Source: Oryzias latipes (lineage: Eukaryota > Chordata > Actinopteri > Beloniformes > Adrianichthyidae). Taken from it: a DNA stretch of 64,000 nt. The stretch spans positions 13,719,582 through 13,783,581 of the forward strand of contig NC_019864.2 in NCBI RefSeq assembly GCF_002234675.1, written 5' to 3'. The number at the start of each line of letters is the position of its first letter. Positions within the stretch are counted from its first letter, which is position 1. The position numbers were made by a program, and so were the translations under genes. Below the pieces are notes generated by a model. That model was not told the origin of the DNA and did not search any database. It saw nothing but the letters and a program-made list of their open reading frames with translations. Below are positions 41,401 through 54,202 of this stretch, piece after piece.

Positions 41401-44030
41401 TGAACATGAAGGTGTTAGTCCTCTAACTTTCAGAAATCCATAAAACCTTCATCACTGCATTGCATTTAATGATGAGTTATTCTCCACCTTTTTCGTGATT
41501 TGTGGTTCTCCTGATGTGAGTGAGGAAAAATCGGACCATGATTGACAGGCACAATCGGGTGGCGTCCAGTGTTATGCGGTTGCTGTAGTGGTTGGTTGTG
41601 GTGAAGAGAGAGTTGAGCCAGAAAGCAAAACTCTCAGTTCAACGGACGATCTTTGTTCCAATACTCACCTGCGGTCATGAGCTCTGGGTCCCGAATACAA
41701 GCGGGTGAAATGAGCTTCCTTCATAGGGTGGTTGGGTGCTGCCTTAGAGATAGGGTGAGAAGCTCTGTCCCCTGCAGAGAAGCTTTGGATAGTTTTGGAG
41801 ACCCACTGCTCCTCCATATCCAGAGAAGCCAGTTGAGGTGGCTCGGGCATCTAGTCTGGATGCCTCCTGGACGTCCTAGGGAGGTGTTCCGGGCATGTCC
41901 CACTGGGTGGGGGCCCTCGGGAAGAACCAGGACATGCTGGAGAAACTATGGCTGTCAGCTGGCCTGGGAACGATGGAGGAAGTGGCAGAGGAGAGAGTAT
42001 CTTTGCTTAATGGGTGGCAGTGGCTCAGGCGGTTCAGCAGGTCGGCTAATGATCGAAAGCGGTTCCGTCCCCGCTCACCTCAGTAAACTGTAATTGTGTC
42101 CTTGGGGAAGACACTACACCCTCACTGCCTCCAGTGTGGCTGGTGTTAAACAAAAAGAAAAAATAAATTACACAGTGCTCCAATAAATTTGACTTTGAGT
42201 ATCTACAATCTGCAAATAATTAATTAGAATAATTTTAGGTTTAAAATATTCAGAGCATTATCAGTCAATAAATGTAGCCGTTTATTCATTTTTTTCATTC
42301 TAGAAAACCATTTGAAAGTAATAAGGTCAACATATTTAACGTTTGACTGTTTGCAAAAACCCTTCAGTGCTGTGTTCATTTTCAACACTCGCCCCTTTTT
42401 ACTGTTTTTACCTTGAAGGATGTTAGTAGTGAAGCATTGCTTCACTTTCACCCTGATTCTATTTACAGAAGACAGGTTGGAGCATATAACATTTGAAATA
42501 TTTTTTATTTTGCCGTAGCCTCCAGAAATGTGGTAAAGTGGCATGCCCAAGTAAAGATGTCATGAAGTTATGAAAAGAATAGCAGTTTTAAGGGAAATTT
42601 GTTGGTGTGCATTGTTTTGTCAGTGGGCTAGGATGCTTAAATTAGTAAGAAAAAGAAACGTATGTCTCTTTTCTGTCCCGATCAATATACAAAAGAGTAT
42701 TTGGAAGGATCTGACATTTCCATCATTGTTTTCTTTTAATGTAGTTGTGTAATGTTTTTTTTGACTGTTGTGCAATACTCAGCATGCATGCTTACCAGTT
42801 CATTTTGCTTTACCGTCCCAACAGGTGATATGCCAGGGTTGCTCCTCCAACAAACACTACCTTCAATATATGAAAAAGTCAGATCGAGTCTGTGACCTCT
42901 GTTTCCAAACTCTACGCCAACAAAAATGTAGGTCCTGCCCTCTTTTCAGGTTGTTTTCAACCTTGGGAGTAACACATCGTCTGAGATGTTGACATTTGTC
43001 AGATACAAGCTTTTGTTTAGTGTGTGAGATGCCTCTGCTCATTCCTTTTGGTCAGGTGAATTGGACAATACTATGTCCCTGTCTCCTGGACTCAAATCTA
43101 CCATGGCGTTTTCAAAGAGGCAGAAGAAGATAAAGCCTGCAGCTCTTAAAGAGGTAACTGGTGATTTGGGGTGGGTTTAAGTCAAGTCAAGCGATGCTTG
43201 CCTTTATTCCACAGTTTATGCCACAGTTGCAGGGGAAAATCGGTTATTGATATCGGCCAGATGAAATTATATCGGCCCATTCCTAGTCACAACGTCACTG
43301 CTCTGAGCTCTCAGCAACGGGGAGGGAAGGGGGGCTGGGTCGCCCTACAACAGCGGTCCTGCCTACGTCTTTCTGATTAAAGATAATTGGAGTGGAACTT
43401 CAAGAGAATATGTAAAAAAAAAACAACAGAACATTATCTGATGCACTTTCATTTCTACTGTTCTTAAGTCGTTCAGTGTTCACACACACACACAAAAATG
43501 ATTTTTAACTCTAAAGTTGACTTTTCCTGGTTGTAAAACTTATCCAAAGGGGTTTTATATGTTTCAGGTGTCAGCAAGCACGGAAAACTCTTCCATGAGC
43601 GGATATCTGTATAGGTCAAAGCACAAAAAAAAGCAGGGGAAGAGACTGTGGTTTGTCATCAAAGATAAGGTCCTTTACACATACGCTGCAAGTGAGGTAA
43701 GGCCTCCTTTTGCAGGAGAAGCTTACTATCTTAGAAGAAGGACTAGGAGGATATTTGTGGTTCTATCTTGCAGGATGTTGCAGCCATGGAGAGTCAGCCT
43801 CTGTTGGGATTTGTGCTGAAATTGGATTCTGCAGAGCAGTTGCAGTTTAGACTCTTTCATAAAAACACCCTCTATTACAATTTTAAAGCTGATGATGTCC
43901 AGACAGCTCAAAGGTATGCTGGGAAAAAGGATCGAACTTTTTGCTAAATACTAAGATGACATCATACAAATACTAATATTTGTTTTTACACAGATGGATT
44001 GCCTCTTTCAAAGAAGCCACCATCCTGTGA
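32437..44030 (+). CDS. FGD6: FGD6, FYVE, RhoGEF and PH domain protein 6 (complete, 21 exons)
   Basis: FGD6 is a Cdc42-type guanine nucleotide exchange factor that binds phosphoinositides on endosomal and actin-rich membranes. Exons: 32437-32446, 33242-34964, 36427-36553, 36703-36770, 37144-37174, 38750-38901, 39075-39231, 39387-39474, 39928-39978, 40060-40118, 40201-40272, 40407-40475, 40671-40754, 40860-40939, 41013-41115, 41207-41344, 42825-42927, 43056-43153, 43568-43696, 43774-43913 and 43994-44030. The product is 1172 residues (human 1430; the shortfall lies in the long N-terminal exon). Residues 1-50 hold repeated PVAPKPK proline motifs. The DH domain runs ~620-815 ([37 protein letters not shown]). 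The first PH starts near 846 ([22 protein letters not shown]). FYVE signatures are complete: [14 protein letters not shown] and RVCDLC. The second PH (MSGYLYRSK … YTYAAS) ends KEATIL. The first coding exon is only 10 bases. Confidence 0.97.
39604..39617 (-). promoter_or_regulatory. CTCF-like motif in FGD6 intron 8
   Basis: On the minus strand ACACCAGAGGGCAG matches the CTCF core at 13 of 14 positions. Its orientation is opposite to the sites at 5507 and 30506. A weaker GAGGGCGCTAGGGG motif lies about 90 bases on. This is motif evidence only. Confidence 0.35.
40574..40660 (+). mobile_element. TTAA-element fragment in FGD6 intron 12
   Basis: TTTAAAGACCTACTCCATTAA matches the left terminal repeat of the TTAA family. 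It is joined to CATCTCAGAGGTGAATTTCTAATGAACTC, which matches the inner right part of copy 2 (26450-26480). The fragment is an internal-deletion relic and ends about 11 bases before FGD6 exon 13. Confidence 0.55.
41500..41999 (+). mobile_element. LINE 3' fragment (fish non-LTR retrotransposon) in FGD6 intron 16
   Basis: One frame (41653 onward) reads [20 protein letters not shown] then [20 protein letters not shown] and [14 protein letters not shown]. This is the end of a reverse-transcriptase protein that recurs widely in fish genomes ([17 protein letters not shown] … LAWERL type). Upstream bases also follow the same element (GAAGAGAGAGTTGAGCCAG, CTCACCTGCGGTCATGAGC). Only the last few hundred bases remain. 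The frame drifts, the usual internal stretch around the GACC block is shortened, and the usual tail is missing. It is an old 5'-truncated insertion. The clade was not determined. Confidence 0.75.
42000..42145 (+). repeat. SINE-like/tRNA-like teleost repeat
   Basis: GGGTGGCAGTGGCTCAGGCGG … GGTTCCGTCCCCGCTC … GTGTCCTTGGGGAAGACACT … CTGCCTCCAGTGTGGCTGG follows a very common fish dispersed repeat whose head resembles a tRNA promoter (A-box-like GTGGCTCAGGCGG; B-box-like CGGTTCCGTCCC). It directly abuts the LINE fragment. Confidence 0.55.
43165..43395. repeat. Degenerate dispersed repeat in FGD6 intron 18
   Basis: The block contains CATCGGCCAGATGAAATTATATCGGCC-like text, a GC-rich piece (CAACGGGGAGGGAAGGGGGG) unlike the surrounding AT-rich intron, and ends ATTGGAGTGGAACTT, which resembles the right terminus of the TTAA family. 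It is probably a transposon relic; the assignment is weak. Confidence 0.35.
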
Positions 44031-44680
44031 GAGATGTGTGCAGCTGCCTGTGATGCTTGCTTTATCCATACCTGACCTGGATTTCCTAAAAAACAAAACT
44101 TTCAGTTGATTTGAATTTAAAAAACACTTAAGCAATTGCATTCTCTTGTACTGTAATTATAAGCTTTATGTGACAAAGGTGAGCCATGTGAGGTGTAGTC
44201 CTTTCTAGTTAGTGTTTTAACCCCTCAAAATAAGTAGATACTATGAAGTAATCTGAAGTTAGTTCAACTTTTATGCTTTTTTCCCCCCACTATTTTTATT
44301 GGGTCTTTTTGCACCTCAGATTTTCATTGTGCCTAGTTTCATCAAATTTGCTGATCAATGTTGATTGTTGAAGAATTTGTGAAAATCCCTGAGGTAACAT
44401 GGATTATAAAATGTAGCTTCAGTTTTGTTGGTTAAAGCCAAATTTTGTACAGATTTTGTTCTTTTTCTTTTGTTTTTGCTACAGTAAATGCATCATGTTT
44501 TCTGCAAACTTCTCTTGTTTATTAGTCTTTGAAATGGTTCAAAATGTATGTTGTGTATGTTATGACTAAAAATGAAGGCTTTGTACTCAAATTGTGCAAA
44601 TACATACTTTAGTTTTACCTTTTTGCACTTAAAAAAAGAAAATGTTTTTTGGAGCAAGAAATATGAAAAGGTAAAATAGG

Positions 44681-44686
44681 AATAAA
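44681..44686 (+). promoter_or_regulatory. Candidate FGD6 poly(A) signal
   Basis: An AATAAA hexamer about 650 bases after the FGD6 stop, in AT-rich sequence with other weak candidates. Low certainty. Confidence 0.25.
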
Positions 44687-45989
44687 TAATAATAATTTGA
44701 GCCGTGGTCCACTTTAATTGTTGATTGAAAGAGCAACTCTTAACCAAATAGTAGATACAGACAAAATACAGCTGAAATGCATTAAAAAAATATATATCAA
44801 CTGATTTTTTAATAGTTCTCCGACAATATTATACAACAAAATGTTGTTTTCTGTGTTAAAAGGTGCTCACGATAATAAAAAAAAAAACCATGATAAATAT
44901 TAATCTCTTTATTTACAGTTTTTATCATTACATTACATCTGACAATAGGTTTTATTTTACACATGTTTTGATTGATCAAAGTAGATGAGAAGATGCCTTT
45001 TTATGTAATTCCATAACCATTCAACAAAGGCTTTTCAAACTGCCACATGAAACACAGAAGTACCTTTTCTTTTTTCAACAAACTCTATTCTGAACTAGGC
45101 ACAAGACAATAACTAAAAGAAAACACTACAAATACTGTGCAACCTGCTAATCAACAACCAAGATTAACAGTCAAACATTTACAGTATTTTATTGCACATA
45201 GAATATTAAAAGAAGTATGCAGTTCTTTTAAAAGATGAAATGTTCTATTAGCCGATATATTGTACGTGTTCTATTATGTTGTAATATGTTCAGGGTCCAG
45301 ATGGAATAATTGAAACAAGATTGTTAATTGAACAATGTATGTTTGTGAATATGGAATTTCACAAAAATACTTAACAGTTGAATAACAATTATCAATTTTT
45401 TTGGAAAAACCATGTCATTTAAAGTATAACATGCCATAAAAATTATTAATTAAATAATTGCATACAATTTTGTAATTATAAATTCTTCTAAATAGGACCG
45501 AGATTTGTTTGTGTACATGCAAGGATAAACTAAATGAAAAATGGTCTTTTTGCTAGAAAAAAGCACAAGACTCCTATGTTTATCTTAAATCTTCTTAGTG
45601 TCTTTAATTGTATAAATTTGATGTAAACTTAAATTAATTAATTTTATCAATACAGTTTTTTAGAAGAGTGTGTTTTTTGGGTCTTTTTCCCATTTAAATC
45701 ACCCATAGTTGAATAACAAACATTTTGCAGCAAGTGGAACAGAAGAAAAACATTTAATTCTAATGTATTTCTATTACTGCATCGTTTCCTCGGTTATAGC
45801 TGCACATAACACCTTCAACCAGACAGGCAGCCACCAGACTGCGCATGCGCAAACATCCTTTATTAATGAAAGAAAGGTCACGAACTCTGACCCTCCCACA
45901 ACTGCAGTTTTTTTTATATTAAATTATTGAAAGAAATTGATTTTTTTTATATCTGTATATTTATTTTAAAAGGTAAGCACAGATTCCCA

Positions 45990-46520
45990 ATGGTTTAAAC
46001 TGGAGAGGTTCATTATGGAGAGCTGCCTGTAAACAGGAAGGAAGGTGCTTCGCAGCAGCGAAGCTGCCATTAGCTACAACATAGCAAAGAGCTAACTTAG
46101 CCTGTTAGCATCATCGTCCAGAACTCGGTAATTAAAGTTGCGTTCAGGAAGTAGGTAGGTTTGCAATATTCCTTTAACACTATTACTAAAGGGAAACGCA
46201 CGTTGTTTGTTGACGCATGATTGTTAAATATTACGCAATTTCCCGGTCGTACTAGTTAGCTGTCAAACTTGCGTTAGGCTAACGGTGCTTTCGTTAGCCA
46301 CTATGCTAACGCTGATTACTAAAACTGCCGTACAAATTAAAAGGGCTGTTGTGAGCTTCGTTAAACAAATCGCAAAATGAAATCACCGGATGATTTTCTT
46401 AAATGCCGACCGCGGTGGAAGTTCAATGCCTGAACATAAAGCCCGTATTGTCAGAAGCGGAGTGCAGCCGTTATCTCTGCGAGCCTGCGCGACGGGCCTT
46501 GAACCCTAGCATGCTTTAAC
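45990..46520 (+). promoter_or_regulatory. Probable NR2C1 promoter/5' UTR region
   Basis: A local rise in CpG occurs about 1-1.5 kb upstream of the NR2C1 start codon, with several GCTAAC/TTAGC repeats. TR2 genes in vertebrates have a non-coding first exon, which would fit here. This is inferred from composition and position only. Confidence 0.35.
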
Positions 46521-47510
46521 CCTTCAATGTTGACCTTTCACCTACAGGAAAAGAAATACCTTTATCTTCCGTATCGATTTTCACAGCAGTCAGTCAGTTG
46601 TATCTCGTTTGTTGTCTTTTCGGTGTCCTACCCTTCTGTTCATTGCTCTATATAGAGATATTTAGCTTGAAATTATCCCACGCTACCCAGCGTCATTGAG
46701 CTCAGGCCAAATCTATTTTCACAATTATTTTATAGAAATTTAGTTGAAAAGTGCTTTTATTAAACACCTGTTTGTTACAAACATTTATTTTCTTTCAAAA
46801 CGTGACTTGTCTCTAAACATATTTCAGAAATAGTGAAATAATTGTATGTAGCTGGTTAAACATGATAGTACCCCTTATTGCTAAGAGGAACGATTTGAGA
46901 GGGAAAATATTTTTTCTGGAGGAAGATTGATTATGCACAGATCATCCATATAAATATTAGGTTAAATTTCATTTTATCCAAATTTTCCCAACTCTTCTTA
47001 TATACATAGTTAATAAGATGGTTATGTCATTGACCAGATTACAGTCTACAGTGTATAAAGTATTTTTTAATTGTGCTGTGATTCATTGTATTCCCATAAA
47101 ATTGTAGTTATTAGTGTGTCCAGCAGTTAGATTTCTCTGATGCATTTATTAGTTTGCTGTGTTGCGCACTGTGTATTATAATATCCAGATACTTTACATA
47201 CTAAAATGATAAAGAAAATATAATCAGCCTATTTTTATGTTTAAATTCTATATTTTTATATACATGCCTGCATCTAATTTCCAAGAAATGACTCAATTTG
47301 TTAATTGTCCGAATTCCTCTGAGCATGTGCATGCTTGTTTTGTTTTTCTCTGCTGCAGTCAGACTACCATCTGTTTTGTTATCATGCATAACACATTTTC
47401 AATTCACAGGATCTGAAAGACAAAAAATGCGGTCTAATAATTGATCTGTCTTGGGTCTCAGGTTGCACTGATGTGAAGGGGCAATAGAGGAAGGTGTGTG
47501 TAGAATCAGG

Positions 47511-50500
47511 ATGGATGGACAGACTCAAAGGATACAGCTTGTGTCTTCAGACAACAGCATAGCTTTGGGACATAGAATCCAGGTAATGCTTTGCTCTATT
47601 TACAGTCACTAGACTGTTATTGTGGTTAAATTGAGTGATATGGAAGGTTGCACAAACATATCTTTTCACAGTAAATCAACAATAAACCTCTCTGTAATAG
47701 ATTTTTTGTTTTCGTTTCATTAGATTGTAACCGATCAGCAGACTGGACAGAAGATCCAGATCGTCACCGCCATAGAACCGCCCTCCCCTGGAAAGCAGCA
47801 GTTTATCTTAGCAAATGCTGACTATTCCTCGAGCGGCAAAGTGATTCTGGCCAAGCAGGACGGCTCACCAAACAAGGTCATTCTTGCTACTCCAGATGGA
47901 TCTGGAGTTAATCAGCTCTTATTTGCTTCCCCTGAGCTGGCTGGACAGCAGATTCAGGTACTGCATAAAGAGTTTGCAGACTTTAAAAAAGAAAAAAGGG
48001 GGTGGGAAACTATTTCAAACACGTGCAGTGTCCAAAAGATAAATATGTGGTAACTTTGTTGTTGTTAATTCTTTTGATTTTGTGTTGTTCTTTAGTTTGT
48101 TACTGAAGGTACAGACCAGTCTCTTGCCAAGCCTCTTGTGGAGTATTGTGTTGTCTGTGGCGACAAGGCATCAGGTAGTTTTTTTTTTTTTTTTAAAGTG
48201 ACTTATCTAAATAAATGTGGATATCATAACCTCACCAAGTTTTTTCTCTTCTGCTCTCAGGTCGTCATTATGGAGCAGTCAGCTGTGAGGGGTGTAAGGG
48301 CTTTTTTAAGCGCAGTATAAGGAAGAACTTGATGTACACGTGCAGGGGTTCAGGAGAATGTGCCATTAACAAGCTACACCGAAACCGCTGTCAGTACTGT
48401 CGACTACAGCGATGCATAGCTCTGGGAATGAAGCAAGATTGTAAGACACTCATTCACTTTTATTTATGTGCTAATTAACCTCAGGGTTCATATCTGAACT
48501 TGTTCTTTTTCTTTGCCCTTTTTAGCTGTTCAGTGTGAAAGAAAGCCTGTAGAAGTTGCCACCAGAGAAAAATCTGTGAACTGTGCAGCTTCAACAGAAA
48601 AGATCTACATTCGCAAAAACTTGTGTAGCCCACTAGCTGCTACTCCTACTTTTGTGTCTGACAAGGAGACTGCGAGGTTTGTGCGATATACTCCAACATT
48701 AGGCACTTACACTGCTGAGAGGTTTACTTGATGCATACTAAAAGCCTAGTACATAAACCATCTTAATCTGAACATAAAAGGACCATTAAAGAATTATTTA
48801 TGTTTTTGTCTTAAATTATTAAAATAGTGAACCACTTTAACACACATATTGATTGAGTGTTTAGTATTTGTAAATGTACTTACATAAGCAACAAACTTTT
48901 TTTGATATATTTTCTAATAAATGGTCAAATCTTCAACTTTAGGTCCACAAGTTTACTGGAGTCAAGCATGTTACTCAACATCCAACAGCCCTTAGCCAGG
49001 CTGGAAAACACAATCATGATTCCAGCCTCTTCTGAAAAGGTATTTCCGACTAAATGCGTGTTTCTTAGCCTTTTAGTTCACGTCTAACGTTTGTTCCCTT
49101 TCTGTACAGGATGACCCATCCCAGGGGGATCTGGGGACACTGGCAAATGTTGTTACATCGCTTGCCCACATCAACAAGACAAGGGTGACCAACGACAGCA
49201 ATAGTGACCTAATAGGAGCTGAAACTCTGAGCAACGGTGACAGTTCGATGACAGACATCCAGGGTGACGATCAAAGTGCAAATGATATCTCAAGGTGAGC
49301 GCTGTCCTGAGAAACCACAAACATTTGGTGGCTTTTTCAATCTGTGTGTATGTTACAGTATTTCGTGGGGGGATACATTCCAAATATATCCATCGATGGG
49401 TAAAATCGGATTGTAGATGTTTTAGTGCTGTTAAAATCCCCACTATACACTTTTTTTCCAACAGACATGACCATTTTCACACTTTTTTCCCTTGTTTAAA
49501 CTCTCTAAGTTTAAACCTTCATTGGAAAATATTTCCAGTATTATGGAATGGAAAAAAAGATCTGATCTTTTGAGAAAAGGCAAAAGCTTTTACTAAGATC
49601 AACATTTTTGATGATTTTTACAAAAAAAAATTGCCTAAAAGGAAGCAACAATTTGTTTTAGTATTTGACCTTTTACTTTGCCAGATGGAAATAAGGTGAA
49701 GAATAGCTGCTCTACAGTTTCATGTTTAATTTAACAAAACTGAAGCGGCTAAATAAACATCCAGCATCAGTAGAAATCCAGTGCTGCATGTGTAATAAAA
49801 ACAAAACCCATATTATGAGGATGTGTCTTCCAACCTTAGGGCCTTTGACACGTTGGCCAAAGTCCTGCACCCGTGTGACGGTTCAGCAGGAGAGTCCTTG
49901 GAGGCCACAATGCAGCTGATGTCAGGAGACCAGTCGGGCCCCGTAGTGGAACTGGAGGGATCCTTACTGTCTGACAGTCATATCCCTTTCAAGGCAAAAG
50001 CACATTCATTGATCGGCTACCACCTCCGATTTTAAAGTTGTCATTTATTTTTTTTAAAATAACCCGTTTTTCTGTAATCCTTGTTTCCACAGCTCATGAT
50101 GCCTTTGCCTGTACCCGAGTACCTCAATGTTAACTACATCTGTGAGTCTGCATCGCGGCTACTTTTTCTGTCTATGCACTGGGCACGCTCCATACCAGCC
50201 TTTCAAACCCTTGCGTAAGAGAACTACTTTAAACTTTATTAGTTTTGTCTGAAATGTTTGTCATTAAAAACATGAAGCATTTATTTGTGTCCTTTAGATC
50301 TTAGGTTCCTTTCAAACAGTTGTTTGCAAATTTTGATCCACAAAGTCTGTTGGATCGAGTTAAAAATCAATATTTCAAATTGTTTTTTAGATGTTTAGTC
50401 CAGAGTTTCTGCAATAAGCTCCTACTTTACCATCACAGTTTGGGGCTTTAAATTGCACAACTTATCAGCAGGTTTTTTTTTTCCTACATGATTTGTCTTT

Positions 50501-51802
50501 TTGTGTGGCGTTATAACAAACATAACCAAACATTTTTAAGCATAATAAAAAAAAAGGACATCAAATAAACTTGTGTTTGTTGTTTGCAAAGCATTTATAG
50601 AGGAAATACTTAATGTACTCTACTGTAGTTTCAGCTAGAGTTGATAGGTTTTTACGTATTATTGGTCAAACTAAGATAAAAAAAAGAGTTTTATAGTTTT
50701 AGTAAAATAAGTGAAGAAATAATTAGTTATATATTTGGTTGTTTGGGTGTTTGGGTCTGTTAAAGTGTAGAAGGGGATTCATTCATGTAAATAGCATCTG
50801 CTGCTAGATTGCTGTCACACATTGTTCCTGCTGTTTCCATCCTTTGTAATCAGATTACCCCTCTGCTCTTTTCAGTGGTCAAGATAATGACATTAACTTG
50901 ATAAAAGCTTGCTGGAATGAACTTTTTGCCCTGGGTCTGGCACAGTGCTCCAACGTTATGAATGTTGGTACCATCCTCGGTGCCATTATCAACCATCTGC
51001 AGACCAGCCTACAGGAAGGTAAGAGCTGCTTTTAGCCTCTTGCAAGACTTGATGTAGTGTAATTCTAAAGGGGGAAGTAAGTCGTCAAAAAAGATATGTT
51101 TTTGACGATCAAGTTGAGTTTAATTTTTGTGCTACTATACATTTCTCAATTTCAGGCGTTTTTTTGTCAATTCTTTCCATACAGAAAAACTGTCCCCAGA
51201 AAGAGGTAAACTTGTCATGGAGCACATATGGAGGATGCAGGAGTTCTGCAACAGCATGACCAAACTGGCCCCCGATGCGTATGAATACGCCTACCTGAAA
51301 GCCATTGTTCTTTTTAGTCCTGGTGTGTGGAAACGGAACAACTTCAACACAGAGATCTGTTCTCAGACGGAGTTTTAGCATGTTTTCATGTATAATGTGT
51401 TCTCTCTCTGTGGCAGATCACCCAGGCATAGACGACATACCACAGATAGAAATGTTCCAGGAAAAAGCTTACACGGAGCTGCAAGATTACATAACCAGGA
51501 CCTATCCCGAAGACTCTTATCGGTTTGTATATTAAGAAAAGCAATTGTCGAATAAAGCCCTTGCCCTCTTTACAGGACAGCTTGTTGATGTCTGAATTGT
51601 GTTTCTCCTCTCCCCGGTCATTACTTCCAGGTTATCCAAGCTGTTGCTGCGCCTTCCTGCCCTCAGGCTGATAAGCGCAGCCGTGACCGAGGAGCTGTTT
51701 TTTGCTGGGCTTATCGGGAACGTTCAGATCGACAGCATCATCCCATACATTCTCAAAATGGAGTCCACTGATTACAACAGCCAAGCAGTCTCTGGCGTCT
51801 GA
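47511..51802 (+). CDS. NR2C1: NR2C1 (TR2), orphan nuclear receptor (complete, 13 coding exons)
   Basis: TR2 binds direct repeats of AGGTCA, alone or with TR4, and mostly represses, for example in the DRED complex at globin genes. Exons: 47511-47582, 47724-47957, 48096-48174, 48261-48440, 48526-48676, 48943-49039, 49110-49294, 49840-49993, 50093-50214, 50876-51018, 51185-51322, 51417-51522 and 51631-51802. The product is 610 residues (human 603). The N-terminus has the TR2/TR4 [16 protein letters not shown] block. The DNA-binding domain spans ~120-186 with all zinc-finger Cys ([19 protein letters not shown]-box [15 protein letters not shown]). The ligand-binding domain ([20 protein letters not shown] … [14 protein letters not shown] … LPALRL … ITE-like [13 protein letters not shown]) is whole. 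DBD wording ([17 protein letters not shown]) and the FGD6 neighbour choose TR2 over TR4. Intron 8 (49994-50092) starts with GC, not GT. Confidence 0.96.
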
Positions 51803-52544
51803 CCAGTTGTGTCATTTGTGGTGGAGGGAAAAAAAACCCCATCCCTAACTCCCAAAAGATTCAAAGAACTCTGCAGGTTATTGAACAGTTCCATAAACCT
51901 GCTATAGTTGTGACGCATCATCTTTGAAAGAGCAGTTTTTCCCCCTCTAACCTCTCAGTTGATTTGGTAGAGCACAGCTCATGCAAAAGATAAACTCCAG
52001 TACCAGGCAAGACTCCCAACCTGTAATCATCCAGGAAAAAACTTTGAAACCTGCATAGTAGATTGTACTTTTTATTGTATAGTATTTTATGCTTCATTGC
52101 CTCCAAGCCTGTCTTTTCTCAAGATCTGGTTTGTACAGAAAACAAATCTGCATGGTTTGTTTGTTTGTTTTGCCATTGCTTTTCCTACATGGTCATATTT
52201 TTTAATTATTATTTTTTAGTAATAATAAGAAGAAAAAAACTTTTTGAAAGGTTCTAACCTTTATTGCATGCATGTTTGCAGACCCTAAGGGTTTGGCTGA
52301 ATCAATCGGATTAAGTATGGCCTCTGAAGGAACAATAGATCTGGAAATATGACACACTAGGTGATCTGAAAGGGAGGAGCACCTGGTAAATCTGTGGATT
52401 CCATCATTTTATGAAATCATATGAACGAAAAAAAAACTGAATGTAAACAGATCATAAAGAAAAGTCATAAAATGAAAAAAAAAAGCATTTTTCAATCACA
52501 TTTGTGACTTATTTCCACACTCAAGTTTCCTTTTCATTTCGCCA

Positions 52545-52550
52545 AATAAA
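52545..52550 (+). promoter_or_regulatory. Candidate NR2C1 poly(A) signal
   Basis: An AATAAA hexamer about 740 bases after the NR2C1 stop, followed by a T/GT-rich stretch. It is plausible but not unique. Confidence 0.35.
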
Positions 52551-53620
52551 AGTTGATCTAAATGAGTTTGACTTTTATTCCTTGAGCTTTGTCAGCATGA
52601 ATTCAAAAGGGAAAACGCGATGGAGGCAGTCAATTTTGGTATATTTATTCAAAAAGGTTAACAGCAAAAAGATGAAACAGTTACTTTTATTCATCGTTGC
52701 ATATGTCTGATCTCCAAAACCTGCACCTAATAATGGCAGAAGACAAGCATTTAATCACTGAAATCCTGATTCAGAAACCACATTTTAAACCTTTGTGCAT
52801 AAAATTTCAATTCTCTAAAAACTACAGAGGTAATTTTGAAGCAAAGTAAGTAGTACCTTGATACTCTTGCCTAAAATTATTTTATAGATAAAGAGCTTAT
52901 CATTATAGTAGAGCCAAATATATAGCATCGATGGTATAGATCATTTTAAAAGAGTTTTGAAATAAAAGTTGATGGTAAGAAAATGACAATTACAATTTTA
53001 AAATATTTGACATATTTAATTAAAAGTTCTGTGATTAAACCCTGGAGAAGCAAAGAGCAGTTTTTTTCTGTATTTTTGTTTGTTCATTTTGGGTGGCAAA
53101 AAAAGACATCTAATAAATGAAAAGAAACAAATAAGAAAGGGATCTTAATTGTATCTGCCTTGGGTTCTCCGGGATTGAATGCAAACTTTTCAAAGAAATT
53201 TCTTGGTTATTTCAAGAGCTTTGACAAATAACACGCAGAGTATTTTAAGCAACAGCAAAATACTACAGGAATGTTATAAGGTATTAGGCTTCCAAGAAGT
53301 TCTTTCTATTCCTATAAACAATTGATTGTTCACATGTAGCGGGATTAATAATTCAAAATTTGTATCCCAACCTTCCTCCTTTTCGTGTCAAGTAACAACA
53401 CTGTGGAAATTGTCCCAGGATGCTTTACAGGGGATCAGACTTTCAGCTTTTGTTATTAGCTGATGAATTTTTCATCACAGCTCTGCAGAATAGAAGACGC
53501 TGTCTCTAAAGCTGGTCTTTGCTGCAGTCACACTGTGAGCATATCTAGCTAATTAAAACCACCGATAGTGGCATTAAAACTTGATGAGCACGTAAATGCT
53601 GCTGTTTTCTGGAAGTCCAT

Positions 53621-53636
53621 GGGGGGGGGGGGGGGG
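53621..53636. repeat. Poly-G tract
   Basis: Sixteen consecutive G residues; the length is prone to assembly error. Confidence 0.9.
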
Positions 53637-54109
53637 TCTTCTTAGAGTGTGTTTCTGCACATCATTGCTGACTTTGTGATTTGCTTCTGAACCACAGACG
53701 TTGACATGTTGATACGAATCACAAGGAGGTTTGCAGTTTCTCTTATCTAATCATAAGGCATCCACGCAATCCAGAAAAGCAAATATAACACAGCTGCAAA
53801 GGCTGAGGGATTTGTGATGCAACATTGGTCTTTTGTGTTCATTGCTAAGGTGGATTAGCTCATTCCAGGCAGAACAAATGGAAGTGAAATCAAAGACTGG
53901 ACTGTTCCCATGCACTAATTGTGTTTGGCTCTCTGTGTGAGTTAGTATCTGTGGATGTGCTACAAAACAGTTGGAAGAACTTAAACACCTTTATAAGTCT
54001 TTAGATTGGAATTTAATTAAGGTTTTCTATTCTTTCGATGTTATAGATATTCTCTTTTTTCCAGATGAAATACTTTAAATTATTAACATATGTACATGAT
54101 TTATTCATT

Positions 54110-54202
54110 CTTCTTCTAAAGCCGTTTTATCCCTTTCATGGCCACGGGGCTGCTGGAGCCTCGTGGGAGAAGGCAGGGGACATCCTGGACAGGTCATCCA
54201 TT
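54110..54202. repeat. Degenerate teleost dispersed repeat
   Basis: GCCACGGGGCTGCTGGAGCC … GGAGAAGGCAGGGG … CCTGGACAGGTC follows the same common fish repeat as 9706-9845, and it is better preserved here. Confidence 0.5.

Larger units (their letters stand above)
44031..47510. other. FGD6-NR2C1 intergenic region and NR2C1 5' region
   Basis: The first ~2 kb is the FGD6 3' UTR and very AT-rich DNA. From about 45990 to 46520 base composition shifts to a CpG-containing, less AT-rich stretch (GCAGCAGCGAAGCTGCC, GCGAGCCTGCGCGACGGGCC), the likely NR2C1 promoter and non-coding first exon. A possible donor lies after 46150 (AGTAG before GTAGGT). The next ~1 kb is AT-rich and would be intron 1. No other gene is visible. 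Confidence 0.5.
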
